Positions 11,703 through 24,034 are shown, numbered from the stretch's first letter. The stretch is DNA of 64,000 nt from Paraescarpia echinospica (GCA_020002185.1 CM034531.1:88119046-88183045), one strand, 5' to 3'. The notes: generated from the letters alone by a model not told the origin. Program-made: numbers and translations.

Positions 11703-13480
11703 GCTGATTTGTTCATCTCATTTTCTGATGTTTTTCTGCGTTCACTTTGTATTTCTTCAAGATCCGTGATGTGGTTTCGGACAATCCGTGGACATACGGA
11801 AGTACTACCATGCCTTTGCTCATGTCTTTTCCCACAGTCTTCTTCCTGGTGTACCGTTGATATGGTCCACTGTGGATACCAGCATCTCTTTAGGTCATCT
11901 TTGATGTGTTCTCTTTCTTTGCGTTTATTTTCCTCCTCTTTAACAAGCGTTTCCCATCTGTTTAGTAGCGTACGGGTCACTCCCATCTTCTGGTGTAATG
12001 GATGATGTGAGGAGAAATATTGGTCCGTGTGGGTACTCTTTCGGAAGATAAGAAGTTTCCCCTCCCTCGATTCCTTTCTGAATAGTAATGTCTCTAAAAA
12101 TTGCATATTTCCTTCAGTTTCCTCTTCGTGTGTAAACGTTATGCTGTTAATTTCATCCATTGTGTTAAGATGGTCGGCCAGGTGTTGGGTCATTCGTGCC
12201 TTTATAACTTCGAGAATGTCATCAAAATAGCATTTCCACATTCTTGGTTTACATGTGACAGGGGATGTGGTGATGGCCTCTTTCGCGAGATGTTCCATGA
12301 AGAGGTTGGCAACAATGGGGGACACATGGTTACCCATGGCTGTGCCAAATTTATGTTGATATACAGTGTTTCTGAGTGTGAAGTATGTTGTGTTCAGAAC
12401 AAAGTCCAGTAGTTCCATGATATCGTCTATTTCCAGTCGCGTCCGGTCTGCTAATGTGGCGTCATTCTGTATTCTGGTCTTGATAATCTCCATTGTCTTC
12501 GGTATAGGTGTGTTCGTGAATAGAGACACGACTTACACCATGGGAGGTGAACATTTTATCTTCGTATAGCGTCAGTGAATCCAGTTCCTCTCACAGGTGT
12601 CTTGAGTTTTTCACATGGTGTTCCGTCAGTCCTACCATAGGGCCATGAAGATCTGCCAAGATTTGTGACACGTTGTACGCTATTGAGCCAGTATAGTCCA
12701 TAATAGGTCTGAGGGGGTTGTCTTTTTTGTGTATTTTCGGTGTACAGTACTATTTAGGGATAAATTCTGCTGAGGGGCAAAGGTAGTAGTACAGTTGTTA
12801 TGTGATCTTACCCTTTCTCTTTAGTCTGGTGAGGATGGCAATTAGTTTTTTCTTGTATTTAGCAGTTGGATCCAACTTCAATTTGGGGTACGATTTCTCA
12901 TCATCTATCATCTGACGTACTTTCTTCTCATACGGTGCTTTGTTCATTATTACCGTGGCACGTCCCTTGTCCGCCGATAGAATGATGATTGTTTCGTTTT
13001 TTCAGAGTGATTTAAGTGCATTACTTTCTTCTTTACTGATGTTGTATTTGGGAGGCTTTGCTTATTTCAGAATCCCTTTCATATCTGCTCGCAAGCTTTG
13101 TCATTCTATCTGTGGTAACATAGAGGAAGCCTTTTCAATGGCTACTATATAATCCTCTATTGGAATTTGTTTCCGCGCTATAGCATAATTGAGACCTTTT
13201 CGAGAACCATCGTTTCTGCGTCAGTTCATATTGCGGGATGTTAACTACGCACTTTTTAAGCTGTTCATCTGATAGATCAATGGTGTTCTCTGTCTCTTTA
13301 CCTTGCTGTTTCCAACGTTCCAGCTTTTGAAGATTTTCCATTGGCTTCCTGTTCAATGTCGTATAATATTTAAGTATCATTACATAACTTTCCAGTAAGC
13401 AAACATCTTATGGGATTTTGAGTTTGACCAATCCTTTTGTGTAAATGCGCATTTGAACTTGGTTTCCACGGATTTAGGCC
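11703..13480 (-). pseudogene. Penelope-like element RT, left-arm copy (truncated)
   Basis: Minus-strand counterpart of the right-arm element. The longest frame (11696-12529, 277 codons) starts at MSLFTNTPIP and contains the RT segment GTAMGNHVSPIVANLFMEH and the palm motif YFDDI, both characteristic of Penelope-like reverse transcriptases. Upstream pieces of the same protein lie at 12940-13380 in other frames. The frame loses the C-terminal part seen in the right arm because the inverted repeat ends at 11703. Stops upstream (for example before the MSLFT frame) show that it is inactive. Confidence 0.8.
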
Positions 13481-14559
13481 CGATGGAATTTATGTTATGA
13501 TTATTAAGTTTAGAAAGGACACTGTACTCCCGCTTTTAACAGTAGGGCGGGTTGCTCTGGACAGGATGAAATGGAGGGGTGGACGTCCAGGGGGATAGCG
13601 AGGGGTCAAATTGGCCTACGTGTTTAAGTCGAGTAAGTCTTTTGCCTTTAATAATAATTAGGCAACGCAATATGACAATTACGGTGGGTGCCTCTTTAAA
13701 ATAGTACAGACAGTTTCATAGAGCATATGACTAGCAATGTCAATGACCGTTTCAAATGTTGACATAACGTATATTTTATTGTTAATATGTCATACATTTT
13801 ACGATAGTTGTGTTAAGAAAACAACACATCAGATATTCACCAAAAGGTATGAAATGTGTTAACATACCCCACACAACCGTGATTCTTTGCTCATTTTTTT
13901 ATCCTTAATTAATCAAACACACGTGATGCTAGTGATATGAACTGCTTTTAGAGAATTGGCAACAATGTACATATGATAGGTAATACTAAGTAGCTCCCTA
14001 ACGCCTTGACCCATATGTTAACAACTGATATACTGCTACTGTATTTTGAGATTGACCAATCCTTTTGTCTTGATGCGTCTCTGAGCTTGGTTTCCAATGA
14101 TGACCAATCCTTTTATCTTGATGCGTCTCTGAGCTTGGTTTCCAAGGATTTAGGTACAATGAAAGTTATGTTATCTTATTAAGAAAGTTAGAGGGAATCC
14201 GCCATTTTGAATTTGAACACGTAGCGTATACAATATCATTACGTTCACACATGAATAACAGAGGGCGCTGCGCGAGTGACTATGTTTGATTATTTAAATG
14301 CTTTGGTTACATTTATGACGGTGCGCCACCGCCGTTACGCCATACGTACGTAAGCCACGTATGGCAGTAAGAAGATCATTACAAGATTACCAACAATGGC
14401 AAACTATCCGATAACAATGCTATAACATCACCGTGTGTAAGTGGTGCTAGCCCCCACAACTTTCTAAGCGCTTTTCACCATGCAGTGCAAATAGTGCCAA
14501 CACTCTTACTCTGAATAAAAAAAATGAAATATTTACTCTTAGTACCGTTAACATTTAAA

Positions 14560-16810
14560 CAGTATTCGTCTATATAGTTTTCGCATATATTGATTAAAAC
14601 CTAGAGTCCAGGTCTTGTGGGTGTTAGCAAAGTGAGATCATCTGCGTATCCGACGCAACACGTATAGTGGTTGCCCACGTGGCGTCCCACTCCACTCTGT
14701 TCTAACTTTTCGAACAATCCTTCCTTGTATATAGAGAAAAGAATAGGAGAAAGGATTGCTCCCGGTTTGATTCCGTTACATGCGGTAAACTGGGATGACA
14801 AACTAGAGCCCCATCTTACTTTACGTTTTTGTGTAGTATACATATACAATTGAATTAAGGTTGTTTATAGGACAGGTGGTAGGTATACATTCCTATGATT
14901 CTATGCATATATTTAATATACAATTGTATACTCTAGATAATTCGATTTAATGTTTTTTACACCTTACAATCTTACACAGCAAAGCCTCTTTGTCGTATTG
15001 TAACATGGAGAGTTTATACTTAAGATAACTACTGTATTGGGTAATGAGTTTCGTACTGGCTTTGTGCCATGCTAGTTTGTGACAATAGTTCCTTTCGAAC
15101 ATGTGGTCTACATTTATATCTAACCTGACATTAAGCGGTACATGGTCGGAAAACGATAAGTTGCCTGTAATAGAACATTCGAGCACCTTCTGTCCTAAAA
15201 AATGGTTAAAAAATGATCAATTCTGGAAGTAAAACTGCTTGGACTTACATAAGTATAAGGCATTTCCACATCTGAGGAATCTATATATACCATAATATTA
15301 AAATCCAATATAAAATTCCTTAATGCATGTGCATGAGGCGTATTCCTAGTCAAACCTGTATTCATGTTACCACCGTATATAATGTGAGCGGGGTTTTAAT
15401 TGTGTGTTAACAGCTGTATTTCACCTAGCACATCCATATATTCAACAAACTTATCGTCTTCCGACCAGCCATCGCACGGCATGTATACATTGAGGCACAT
15501 GATTTCACAGTTGTTAATTTGTATCATAATCCCACACTTCCTCACGTGATTGCATTTAAGCTCTTTCACTGCAGACTTAACTGATAATTTCCACAGAATT
15601 GCACATCCGCCGTATAGGCGTCCTTCCTGGCAATACATTCATACATGGAACTCTTACCAGTTATTGCCATACCGTCACCTAATTTGCACATTTTATTTAA
15701 TTCACTTTTATATAGACAATGTTCTTGTTTAAATAACAGATCACATTCTTTACTAATATTGTATATAAAATAAAATTTCGGACCCCTGTCTCTAAAATGC
15801 TTACAGTTATAACTAATAATAGCCAGTGGCTGTGTACGATTAGTCGGTGAAGCATTGAAAGATTCACACAGTGACACAATATTCTTATTTCTGATGGATT
15901 CACTCTTTGTTTTAGCATACCATCTTCTCTCATCCCAGCCTTTGGGCCAGAATAGAGGGTCCTTTACTTTGTTTATGTCATCCACAGAGATTTTTAATTT
16001 GAAGGAGTTAAGTTTTGCATTGTCATTGTTGGCTTTTGTTAGCCAACGGCATTTCACTCCTTTTCGTATGATATATTTACCAACCTCACTGAACCCGTCC
16101 GATTTATGAACTTGGCATATGAAGAAGTCTCTATCGGGAGGGGGCATCATGGTAATCCCTGCAGCGCTGATCCCCTGGCCAAAAATGGTTCCTCGCTTCT
16201 GAGTGTTCTCTCTGCAGCTGTGTTTTCTGTTTTCGTCTCTGGTCTGCTGGTATCACAAAAGTATCATGTAACTGCTGCGTCGTGCTGTCGATCGTTGTGA
16301 CATCAATACGCGGCGATACAGTGGTTGGCAGCAACTTACAGTCCGCTTCCTGCTGTTTTTTACCCTGGTCACTGTCGATGCCATCCGGGGCCCCGTCACG
16401 GTTGGAGCCACCTGTCTTCTGTTGTAGTTGAGTACTGGAGCCAGCGGCAACAACCTCTGCCAGTGATGGGTACTTAGCATTATGATCATTGGTTTTAACC
16501 AACAACTGCTGGATCAGTTGCCCGTGTAAATTACAGTCAGTTTACATTGCGGAGATCTTCTGGCTGTTATTTGCGGCATCATATTTAATGCCATCAAGAG
16601 TGTTCACGAAAAGTTTAAGGTTATCCTCAAGGTTTGCTGGTTTCTAGGCGAGACTTAACTCATTTAATCACTCTGGGTGACTTTTTGGAATTAGCTTCCA
16701 GTCCCGTGCAACACACTGCACTTTGATACCATTCTTGTTTAGGGTTCTAAGACCTCTCAGAATGTCATCACTCGTAGCCTCTCTGTCGGTTCTATTACAC
16801 GTTGTTTCGC
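14560..16810 (-). pseudogene. Broken LINE (ORF1, endonuclease, RT scrap), left-arm copy
   Basis: Reverse-complement duplicate of the LINE at 18.4-20.7 kb. Frames: ORF1 linker at 16131-16505; ORF1 C-terminus plus start of endonuclease at 15566-16150; endonuclease continuation at 15396-15638; SDH region at 14947-15186; RT palm scrap with YADDL at 14601-14849. The same internal breaks occur in both arms, so the decay predates the inverted duplication. Confidence 0.75.
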
Positions 16811-17252
16811 TTGCATAGGTTCAAAAATGTTAGAATCTTAAAATTGTGACCGCAACATACACTTCGCGTCAACGAGTGTATCACTTGTATAAAATGCCGC
16901 CATCATTTTTACGATGCTGTCTCTACTGGCACAGTCACTGTGATATTGGGCATACATTATTGGCTCATTCACCAGAATTGACGGTCGCCGTTATGTTGTT
17001 CAAGAGCTACCGTCAGGTTGGGAGACAGAAAATAACGATGATCACACCGAATTATAACCGTCTGGCAGTCGTCTGCAATAGCTGCCTTACTCTTCTAAAC
17101 AAAGTAAGACTAACGCTAAATTAAATACAGTCGTGCCATTGATTTGTTATATTATATTACATCGGCGTCAGGGTACGATAGTTTGATTAGGTGTTTGAAT
17201 AAAAAACGATTTGATCTGTATAATATTATAAACTAAACAAGTGATTAAAATA

Positions 17253-18022
17253 TTTTCAGCATCCAGTATTCTAACCTTAATAATCCCATTCGTAATTCAA
17301 TAATAGTATAACATAGTCAATATATGTGTTGTATTCCCACGTCAAAATCACACAATGTACATACAACAATTTACTATTCTCAAAACATTAAAACAATTAT
17401 GTCACATTTAAGAAATCAACTCACATTATCATACATATAAAATCAGTTGGTTCATCAATCTATCTGGCTGGAGAACCACGCATATTAGAATACAATGTTA
17501 TTCTTAAAACTGTGATGCCACGTAAGTTTATGCAAGATGATGTATTTTAAAAAACTACCACCAAACTGCGTGATGTGTAAATATATTATAAATAATACCC
17601 GCATTTATGTTTGAGAGAGTTTATATAACAACATCGCCATTTCACAAGAATATTCTAAATCTGATAATTTCTTGAATAAAATATTGGGCAGGAATTGATA
17701 TCTCAAATAGCTATTGTGAAGATTACGCACCCGAAGAAGGACGCACGAACTAGAATAGATGTCGTAGTCGAAAAACAGTACCTTTCCACGTTCACAAAAT
17801 TAAACTGAAATAAGACGAGGGAACATTTGTATTCCTAGTGGTTGCTTGATTATAACCTCCGTTTGACGATGCAACAACACCACGAGTAGCGAAATCCGAA
17901 TCGTCGATGTAGGTTTAAATTTACGTGTTGGGCTGTTATAAAAGACGGAGCGGCAGACGACAGTAACACATCGACTCAACGAGAATATCTTCTGCGTGTG
18001 TCAGCGCCCACTGTTTATAATT
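17253..18022. other. Spacer between the inverted-repeat arms
   Basis: Single-copy 770-bp spacer of the inverted repeat. Its right half (about 17570-18013) is similar in plus orientation to the 5' flank, TATA box and first exon of the PIF-like gene at 52.2-53.35 kb. Its left part (17253-17570) is AT-rich with no match that I can recognise. Homology to exon 1 stops at about 18013, just short of the splice donor that follows in the complete gene, and the right arm starts about 10 bp later. Confidence 0.75.
17860..18013 (+). promoter_or_regulatory. Second copy of the PIF-like promoter and exon 1
   Basis: The segment starting with gacgatgcaacaacaccac and running through gggctgttataaaagacgg to cttctgcgtgtgtcag matches 53178-53342 closely. 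The TATA box TATAAAAG is at 17937-17944. Relative to the complete gene this copy lacks about 18 nt inside exon 1. It points right (plus), towards the right arm, and away from the minus-strand paralog exons at 9.0-10.5 kb. No splice donor remains. Promoter activity is inferred from the conserved TATA and flank, not shown. Confidence 0.7.
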
Positions 18023-18439
18023 TATTTTAATCACTTGTTTAGTTTATAATATTATACAGATCAAATCGTTTTTTATTCAAACACCTAATCAAACTATCGT
18101 ACCCTGACGCCGATGTAATATAATATAACAAATCAATGGCACGACTGTATTTTATTTAGCGTTAGTCTTACTTTGTTTAGAAGAGTAAGGCAGCTATTGC
18201 AGACGACTGCCAGACGGTTATAATTCGGTGTGATCATCGTTATTTTCTGTCTCCCAACCTGACGGTAGCTCTTGAACAACATAACGGCGACCGTCAATTC
18301 TGGTGAATGAGCCAATAATGTATGGCCAATATCACAGTGACTGTGCCAGTAGAGACAGCATCGTAAAAATGATGGCGGCATTTTATACAAGTGATACACT
18401 CGTTGACGCGAAGTGTATGTTGCGGTCACAATTTTAAGA

Positions 18440-20700
18440 TTCTAACATTTTTGAACCTATGCAAGCGAAACAACGTGTAATAGAACCGACAGAGAGGCTA
18501 CGAGTGATGACATTCTGAGAGGTCTTAGAACCCTAAACAAGAATGGTATCAAAGTGCAGTGTGTTGCACGGGACTGGAAGCTAATTCCAAAAAGTCACCC
18601 AGAGTGATTAAATGAGTTAAGTCTCGTATAGAAACCAGCAAACCTTGAGGATAACCTTAAACTTTTCGTGAACACTCTTGATGGCATTAAATATGATGCC
18701 GCAAATAACAGCCAGAAGATCTCCGCAATGTAAACTGACTGTAATTTACACGGGCAACTGATCCAGCAGTTGTTGGTTAAAACCAATGATCATAATGCTA
18801 AGTACCCATCACTGGCAGAGGTTGTTGCCGCTGGCTCCAGTACTCAACTACAACAGAAGACAGGTGGCTCCAACCGTGACGGGGCCCCGGATGGCATCGA
18901 CAGTGACCAGGGTAAAAAACAGCAGGAAGCGGACTGTAAGTTGCTGCCAACCACTGTATCGCCGCGTATTGATGTCACAACGATCGACAGCACGACGCAG
19001 CAGTTACATGATACTTTTGTGATACCAGCAGACCAGAGACGAAAACAGAAAACACAGCTGCAGAGAGAACACTCAGAAGCGAGGAACCATTTTTGGCCAG
19101 GGGATCAGCGCTGCAGGGATTACCATGATGCCCCCTCCCGATAGAGACTTCTTCATATGCCAAGTTCATAAATCGGACGGGTTCAGTGAGGTTGGTAAAT
19201 ATATCATACGAAAAGGAGTGAAATGCCGTTGGCTAACAAAAGCCAACAATGACAATGCAAAACTTAACTCCTTCAAATTAAAAATCTCTGTGGATGACAT
19301 AAACAAAGTAAAGGACCCTCTATTCTGGCCCAAAGGCTGGGATGAGAGAAGATGGTATGCTAAAACAAAGAGTGAATCCATCAGAAATAAGAATATTGTG
19401 TCACTGTGTGAATCTTTCAATGCTTCACCGACTAATCGTACACAGCCACTGGCTATTATTAGTTATAACTGTAAGCATTTTAGAGACAGGGGTCCGAAAT
19501 TTTATTTTATATACAATATTAGTAAAGAATGTGATCTGTTATTTAAACAAGAACATTGTCTATATAAAAGTGAATTAAATAAAATGTGCAAATTAGGTGA
19601 CGGTATGGCAATAACTGGTAAGAGTTCCATGTATGAATGTATTGCCAGGAAGGACGCCTATACGGCGGATGTGCAATTCTGTGGAAATTATCAGTTAAGT
19701 CTGCAGTGAAAGAGCTTAAATGCAATCACGTGAGGAAGTGTGGGATTATGATACAAATTAACAACTGTGAAATCATGTGCCTCAATGTATACATGCCGTG
19801 CGATGGCTGGTCGGAAGACGATAAGTTTGTTGAATATATGGATGTGCTAGGTGAAATACAGCTGTTAACACACAATTAAAACCCCGCTCACATTATATAC
19901 GGTGGTAACATGAATACAGGTTTGACTAGGAATACGCCTCATGCACATGCATTAAGGAATTTTATATTGGATTTTAATATTATGGTATATATAGATTCCT
20001 CAGATGTGGAAATGCCTTATACTTATGTAAGTCCAAGCAGTTTTACTTCCAGAATTGATCATTTTTTAACCATTTTTTAGGACAGAAGGTGCTCGAATGT
20101 TCTATTACAGGCAACTTATCGTTTTCCGACCATGTACCGCTTAATGTCAGGTTAGATATAAATGTAGACCACATGTTCGAAAGGAACTATTGTCACAAAC
20201 TAGCATGGCACAAAGCCAGTACGAAACTCATTACCCAATACAGTAGTTATCTTAAGTATAAACTCTCCATGTTACAATACGACAAAGAGGCTTTGCTGTG
20301 TAAGATTGTAAGGTGTAAAAAACATTAAATCGAATTATCTAGAGTATACAATTGTATATTAAATATATGCATAGAATCATAGGAATGTATACCTACCACC
20401 TGTCCTATAAACAACCTTAATTCAATTGTATATGTATACTACACAAAAACGTAAAGTAAGATGGGGCTCTAGTTTGTCATCCCAGTTTACCGCATGTAAC
20501 GGAATCAAACCGGGAGCAATCCTTTCTCCTATTCTTTTCTCTATATACAAGGAAGGATTGTTCGAAAAGTTAGAACAGAGTGGAGTGGGACGCCACGTGG
20601 GCAACCACTATACGTGTTGCGTCGGATACGCAGATGATCTCACTTTGCTAACACCCACAAGACCTGGACTCTAGGTTTTAATCAATATATGCGAAAACTA
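18440..20700 (+). pseudogene. Broken LINE (ORF1, endonuclease, RT scrap), right-arm copy
   Basis: Pieces in order. ORF1: TDREATSDDILRGLRTLNK near 18.49 kb, then the frame at 18770-19144; its C-terminal domain is in 19125-19709 and includes KVKDPLFWPKGW, the same motif as DPDNWPSGV in the ORF1 at 37.7 kb. Endonuclease: SYNCKHFRDRG and LLFKQEH (catalytic Asn and Glu), then YGGCAILWK and LNVYMP at 19637-19879. The usual GDFN is replaced by GGNMN near 19.90 kb, removing the catalytic Asp. The SDHVP motif is at 20089-20328. The RT is reduced to its palm (GIKPGAILSP...YADDL) at 20426-20674. Several frameshifts and a large deletion between endonuclease and palm make it inactive. Confidence 0.75.
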
Positions 20701-21069
20701 TATAGACGAATACTGTTTAAATGTTAACGGTACTAAGAGTAAATATTTCATTTTTTTTATTCAGAGTAAGAGTGTTGGCACTATTTGCACTGCATGGTGA
20801 AAAGCGCTTAGAAAGTTGTGGGGGCTAGCACCACTTACACACGGTGATGTTATAGCATTGTTATCGGATAGTTTGCCATTGTTGGTAATCTTGTAATGAT
20901 CTTCTTACTGCCATACGTGGCTTACGTACGTATGGCGTAACGGCGGTGGCGCACCGTCATAAATGTAACCAAAGCATTTAAATAATCAAACATAGTCACT
21001 CGCGCAGCGCCCTCTGTTATTCATGTGTGAACGTAATGATATTGTATACGCTACGTGTTCAAATTCAAA

Positions 21070-21860
21070 ATGGCGGATTCCCTCTAACTTTCTTAATAAG
21101 ATAACATAACTTCCATTGTACCTAAATCCTTGGAAACCAAGCTCAGAGACGCATCAAGATAAAAGGATTGGTCATCCTTGGAAACCAAGCTCAGAGACGC
21201 ATCAAGACAAAAGGATTGGTCAATCTCAAAATACAGTAGCAGTATATCAGTTGTTAACATATGGGTCAAGGCGTTAGGGAGCTACTTAGTATTACCTATC
21301 ATATGTACATTGTTGCCAATTCTCTAAAAGCAGTTCATATCACTAGCATCACGTGTGTTTGATTAATTAAGGATAAAAAAATGAGCAAAGAATCACGGTT
21401 GTGTGGGGTATGTTAACACACTTCATACCTTTTGGTAAATATCTGATGTGTTGTTTTCTTAACACAACTATCGTAAAATGTATGACACATTAACAATAAA
21501 ATATACGTTATGTCAACATTTGAAACGGTCATTGACATTGCTAGTCATATGCTCTATGAAACTGTCTGTACTATTTTAAAGAGGCACCCACCGTAATTGT
21601 CATATTGCGTTGCCTAATTATTATTAAAGGCAAAAGACTTACTCGACTTAAACACGTAGGCCAATTTGACCCCTCGCTATCCCCCTGGACGTCCACCCCT
21701 CCATTTCATCCTGTCCAGAGCAACCCGCCCTACTGTTAAAAGCGGGAGTACAGTGTCCTTTCTAAACTTAATAATCATAACATAAATTCAATCGGGCCTA
21801 AATCCGTGGAAACCAAGTTCAAATGCGCATCTACACAAAAGGATTGTTCAAACTCAAAAT
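21070..21860. repeat. Direct repeats flanking the Penelope-like element's 5' side
   Basis: A roughly 47-bp unit containing ggaaaccaagctcagagacg and ending in aaaggattggtca occurs twice in tandem at about 21130-21226. A diverged third copy (ggaaaccaagttcaaatgcg ... aaaggattgttcaa) lies at about 21808-21852. The flanking sequence (taataagataacataac / taataatcataacataa) is also shared, so the repeat is about 100 bp. Penelope-like elements often carry pseudo-LTR direct repeats, which is a possible explanation. The same set occurs inverted at 13.41-14.17 kb. Confidence 0.55.
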
Positions 21861-21894
21861 CCCATAAGATGTTTGCTTACTGGAAAGTTATGTA

Positions 21895-23780
21895 ATGATA
21901 CTTAAATATTATACGACATTGAACAGGAAGCCAATGGAAAATCTTCAAAAGCTGGAACGTTGGAAACAGCAAGGTAAAGAGACAGAGAACACCATTGATC
22001 TATCAGATGAACAGCTTAAAAAGTGCGTAGTTAACATCCCGCAATATGAACTGACGCAGAAACGATGGTTCTCGAAAAGGTCTCAATTATGCTATAGCGC
22101 GGAAACAAATTCCAATAGAGGATTATATAGTAGCCATTGAAAAGGCTTCCTCTATGTTACCACATATAGAATGACAAAGCTTGCGAGAAGATATGAAAGG
22201 GATTCTGAAATAAGCAAAGCCTCCCAAATACAACATCAGTAAAGAAGAAAGTAATGCACTTAAATCACTCTGAAAAAACGAAACAATCATCATTCTATCG
22301 GCGGACAAGGGACGTGCCACGGTAATAATGAACAAAGCACCGTATGAGAAGAAAGTACGTCAGATGATAGATGATGAGAAATCGTACCCCAAATTGAAGT
22401 TGGATCCAACTGCTAAATACAAGAAAAAACTAATTGCCATCCTCACCAGACTAAAGAGAAAGGGTAAGATCACATAACAACTGTACTACTACCTTTGCCC
22501 CTCAGCAGAATTTATCCCTAAATAGTACTGTACACCGAAAATACACAAAAAAGACAATCCCCTCAGACCTATTGTGGACTATACTGGCTCAATATCGTAC
22601 AACGTGTCACAAATCTTGGCAGATCTTCATGGCCCTATGGTAGGACTGACGCAACACCACGTGAAAAACTCAAGACACCTGTGAGAGGAACTGGATTCAC
22701 TGACGCTACACGAAGATAAAATGTTCACCTCCCATGGTGTAAGTCGTGTCTCTATTCACGAACACACCTATACCGAAGACAATGGAGATTATCAAGACCA
22801 GAATACAGAATGACGCCACATTAGCAGACCGGACGCGACTGGAAATAGACGATATCATGGAACTACTGGACTTTGTTCTGAACACAACATACTTCACACT
22901 CAGAAACACTGTATATCAACATAAATTTGGCACAGCCATGGCTAACCATGTGTCCCCCATTGTTGCCAACCTCTTCATGGAACATCTCGCGAAAGAGGCC
23001 ATCACCACATCCCCTGTCACATGTAAACCAAGAATGTGGAAATGCTATTTTGATGACATTCTCGAAGTTATAAAGGCACGAATGACCCAACACCTGGCCG
23101 ACCATCTTAACACAATGGATGAAATTAACAGCATAACGTTTACACACGAAGAGGAAACTGAAGGAAATATGCAATTTTTAGAGACATTACTATTCAGAAA
23201 GGAATCGAGGGAGGGGAAACTTCTTATCTTCCGAAAGAGTACCCACACGGACCAATATTTCTCCTCACATCATCCATTACACCAGAAGATGGGAGTGACC
23301 CGTACGCTACTATACAGATGGGAAACGCTTGTTAAAGAGGAGGAAAATAAACGCAAAGAAAGAGAACACATCAAAGATGACCTAAAGAGATGCTGGTATC
23401 CACAGTGGACCATATCAACGGTACACCAGGAAGAAGACTGTGGGAAAAGACATGAGCAAAGGCATGGTAGTACTTCGGTATGTCCACGGATTGTCCGAAA
23501 CCACATCACGGATCTTGAAGAAATACAAAGTGAACGCAGAAAAACATCAGAAAATGAGATGAACAAATCAGCCATCACAGACCAAATTACACAGCAAAAT
23601 CACACAGTAGACTGGGAGTGGGCCAAATTTGTGGACAGGGAGTCGGACTGCAGGACAAGAGGCACCAAAGAAGCGTTCAGGATTAGAAAAAAACAAGGCC
23701 TGCTTGAACCGAGAGAAGGACGGTACCGGCTTTCACACATCTACGACGATCCCTTGAAGAGCCTCCCAGGCGCTGAATAA
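21895..23780 (+). pseudogene. Penelope-like retroelement, most complete copy
   Basis: The N-terminal part is at 21895-22140 (start MILKYYTTLNRKPMENL); in the next frame come IPIEDYIVAIEKASSML and, near 22.28 kb, IILSADKGRATVIMNK, both typical of Penelope-like proteins. PLRPIVDYTGS lies near 22.56 kb. The main frame 22746-23780 (344 codons) has GTAMANHVSPIVANLFMEH, YFDDI and the C-terminal tail DRESDCRTRGTKEAFRIRK ending LSHIYDDPL, a signature of the post-RT region. A connector-like stretch (MVVLRYVHGLSETTSRILKK) appears in another frame near 23.47 kb, so the frame is shifted there. I do not find a complete GIY-YIG endonuclease. Several stops between 22.4 and 22.75 kb make it inactive. It is inserted next to the LINE remnant. 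Confidence 0.8.
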
Positions 23781-23809
23781 CTACCGTGTCGACATATAGC
23801 GGTAGTTGT

Positions 23810-23839
23810 CTGAAGAAGACTGCTAAAAGCAGTCGAAAC
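23810..23839 (+). ncRNA. Hammerhead-ribozyme-like core after the Penelope ORF (degenerate)
   Basis: Thirty bases after the stop codon region comes CTGAAGA, a perfect 7-bp stem (GACTGCT/AGCAGTC, 23818-23834, AAA loop), then GAAAC. This is the order of a hammerhead core (CUGAUGA, stem II, GAAA). Hammerheads are known in Penelope-like elements. Here the core U is A (CUGAAGA), and a clean stem I with a correct cleavage triplet is not evident, so activity is doubtful. Confidence 0.3.
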
Positions 23840-24034
23840 GTCACGAGAACAAAAGGTAAACTGACTGTGAAATAAATAAACAAATATCACTCATGTTACT
23901 AACAAGCGCTGTTACAATTGTTTTAATAACAGAAAATGACATATACCTGCGAAGATCACGAAAATGACAAAAACAGCAGCGACACGTTTGAGAAATGTGT
24001 AGTCGGAAATTGCAGTTACTATCAAAGACAACTC

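Larger units (their letters stand above)
11703..17252. repeat. Left arm of a 5.55-kb inverted repeat
   Basis: The reverse complement of this segment matches 18023-23572 over its whole length. End matching gives 5,550 bp for both arms, so net indels are nil or balanced. The arms are not identical: scattered substitutions are visible, for example one changing Gly to Ala and another Asn to Tyr in the Penelope-like RT frame. The inner end is at TATTTTAATCACTTG (minus-strand reading). The outer end cuts through the Penelope ORF after residues NKSA, whereas the right copy continues, so the left arm looks like a truncated, duplicated copy. It contains, in minus orientation, the same LINE and Penelope remnants as the right arm. 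Confidence 0.9.
18023..23572. repeat. Right arm of a 5.55-kb inverted repeat
   Basis: Inverted partner of 11703-17252. From the inner end outward it holds a broken LINE (about 18.4-20.75 kb), a stretch with short direct repeats (21.07-21.86 kb) and a Penelope-like element. Beyond 23572 the Penelope frame continues for about 70 more codons, so this arm belongs to the more complete copy. Confidence 0.9.

Noticed and set aside
16846..18429. Mirrored frames of 92 and 98 codons (start MTATYTSRQR) near the inner ends of both arms
   Set aside because: They lie antisense to the LINE leader, carry no motif, and appear twice only because the arms are duplicated.
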